DNA of 53,243 nt from Rhizobium sp. Q54 (GTDB taxonomy: Bacteria; Pseudomonadota; Alphaproteobacteria; ATCC43930; CGMCC-115725). Of the stretch, positions 52,895 to 53,243 are shown one piece after another. The number at the start of each line of letters is the position of its first letter. The stretch's first letter is position 1. The notes under the pieces are model-generated. The model saw nothing but the letters and a program-made list of their open reading frames with translations, searched no databases and had not been told where the DNA came from. The stretch covers positions 1 through 53,243 of the forward strand of contig CAMATN010000018.1 in the NCBI GenBank assembly GCA_945861155.1, written 5' to 3'. A program made the position numbers and the translations under genes.

Positions 52895-53095
52895 CGACGA
52901 ATGCTCCTCCTCAGGCGAGGTAACCTTCAAGCGGGCATAGTATAGCGAAATTGTTGTCGGGAATTTAATGGGGATATCGATCGCGATGCGCCGACCCCGG
53001 AATTTTCGAGTCATCGAGCGGACCCACCGGAGCCGGCAAGCGGCCGGAACCGAGCCGTGACGCATCAGAACGGCTACAAAAGCCGAACATTGTTA

Positions 53096-53243
53096 GAGTC
53101 TGTCCGGGAACATCATTTGGGATTGCATAGTTTTCGCAACATCAGGCGGATTGATGCCAGGCGCAGGAAGGCGAGCGCCTTGCGGTTGAGATTTTCCCAA
53201 TCCTTGGCCAGCCTGCGGCAGCGGTTGAGCCAGGCCAGGGTGC
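53096..53243. mobile_element. IS5-family element, left end, running off the window
   Basis: Begins GAGTCTG at 53096, the same terminus as the IS at 28728, with TTA just outside. It encodes the C-terminus of a transposase on the minus strand and continues beyond the window. Confidence 0.8.
53113..53243 (-). CDS. IS5-family transposase C-terminus (partial, cut by window edge)
   Basis: On the minus strand the frame reads TLAWLNRCRRLAKDWENLNR and ends SIRLMLRKLCNPK before TGA at 53113-53115. This is the conserved C-terminal end of IS5-type DDE transposases. The end is intact, but the rest is outside the window, so whether the copy is functional is unknown. Confidence 0.85.
   Translation of the reverse strand, partial: TLAWLNRCRRLAKDWENLNRKALAFLRLASIRLMLRKLCNPK

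Overview
This 53 kb window is GC-rich and densely coding, and it reads as the chromosome of an alphaproteobacterium. The reasons are a CcrM-type DNA methyltransferase next to RNase HII, a DivK-like response regulator, a DUF3309 micro-protein, a DUF1491 protein, an Mla operon whose permease carries a fused STAS domain, and long palindromic repeats of the type scattered through Rhizobiales and Rhodospirillales genomes. I cannot assign a genus. I saw no tRNA, rRNA, CRISPR array, prophage or plasmid module.

Layout. 1-5.0 kb is an overlapping lipid A/LPS operon (msbA, a DUF374 acyltransferase, waaA, lpxK). 5.1-9.6 kb holds a D-2-hydroxyacid dehydrogenase, a GNAT acetyltransferase, a HIT hydrolase, ccrM, rnhB and an exported EF-hand protein. 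9.7-13.6 kb has a citrate synthase-like enzyme, then a cell-wall group (YkuD L,D-transpeptidase, Tat-exported DUF882/M15-like protein, DUF3309). 13.6-18.7 kb carries an enolase-superfamily enzyme, der, an SDR oxidoreductase, a nested palindromic element and purF. 18.9-20.9 kb is a compact acyl carrier protein/fatty acyl-AMP ligase pair without a nearby megasynthase. 21-28.7 kb is housekeeping and stress genes (lipoprotein, DUF1491, Nudix, ilvE, MarR, MscS channel, PaiB-like, LysE, exported glutathione peroxidase). A decayed IS5-family element at 28.7-29.5 kb sits in the centre of a palindromic repeat. 29.6-36.3 kb contains a LivG-like ATPase with an acyl-CoA ligase, a GFA-type protein and a sugar ABC importer lacking an ATPase. 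36.5-39.6 kb has small unknown ORFs and a LemA/TPM/TPM trio. 39.7-41.1 kb is a late cobalamin pair (RHA-type phosphatase plus cobS). Then come a NodU/CmcH carbamoyltransferase, a Tyr-rich exported repeat protein, the DivK-like regulator, apt and a complete Mla-type lipid-transport operon (44.7-48.2 kb).

The right end (48.3-52.9 kb) is the least conventional part. It holds a His-rich unknown, a 402-residue protein that looks like an alpha/alpha toroid and is translationally coupled to a UDP-GlcNAc 2-epimerase (wecB), and then, convergently, a class I methyltransferase and a polysaccharide deacetylase. I read it as the edge of a surface-glycan locus. The window closes inside a second IS5-family element with the same GAGTCTG terminus as the first.

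Much of the window deals with the cell envelope: lipid A synthesis and flipping, phospholipid trafficking (Mla), L,D-crosslinking, acyl activation and glycan building. The best candidates for something undescribed are the toroid/wecB/methyltransferase/deacetylase cluster, the orphan ACP-FAAL pair, and the nested palindromes with an IS at their axis. All functions are inferred from sequence motifs read by eye; no database search was possible.
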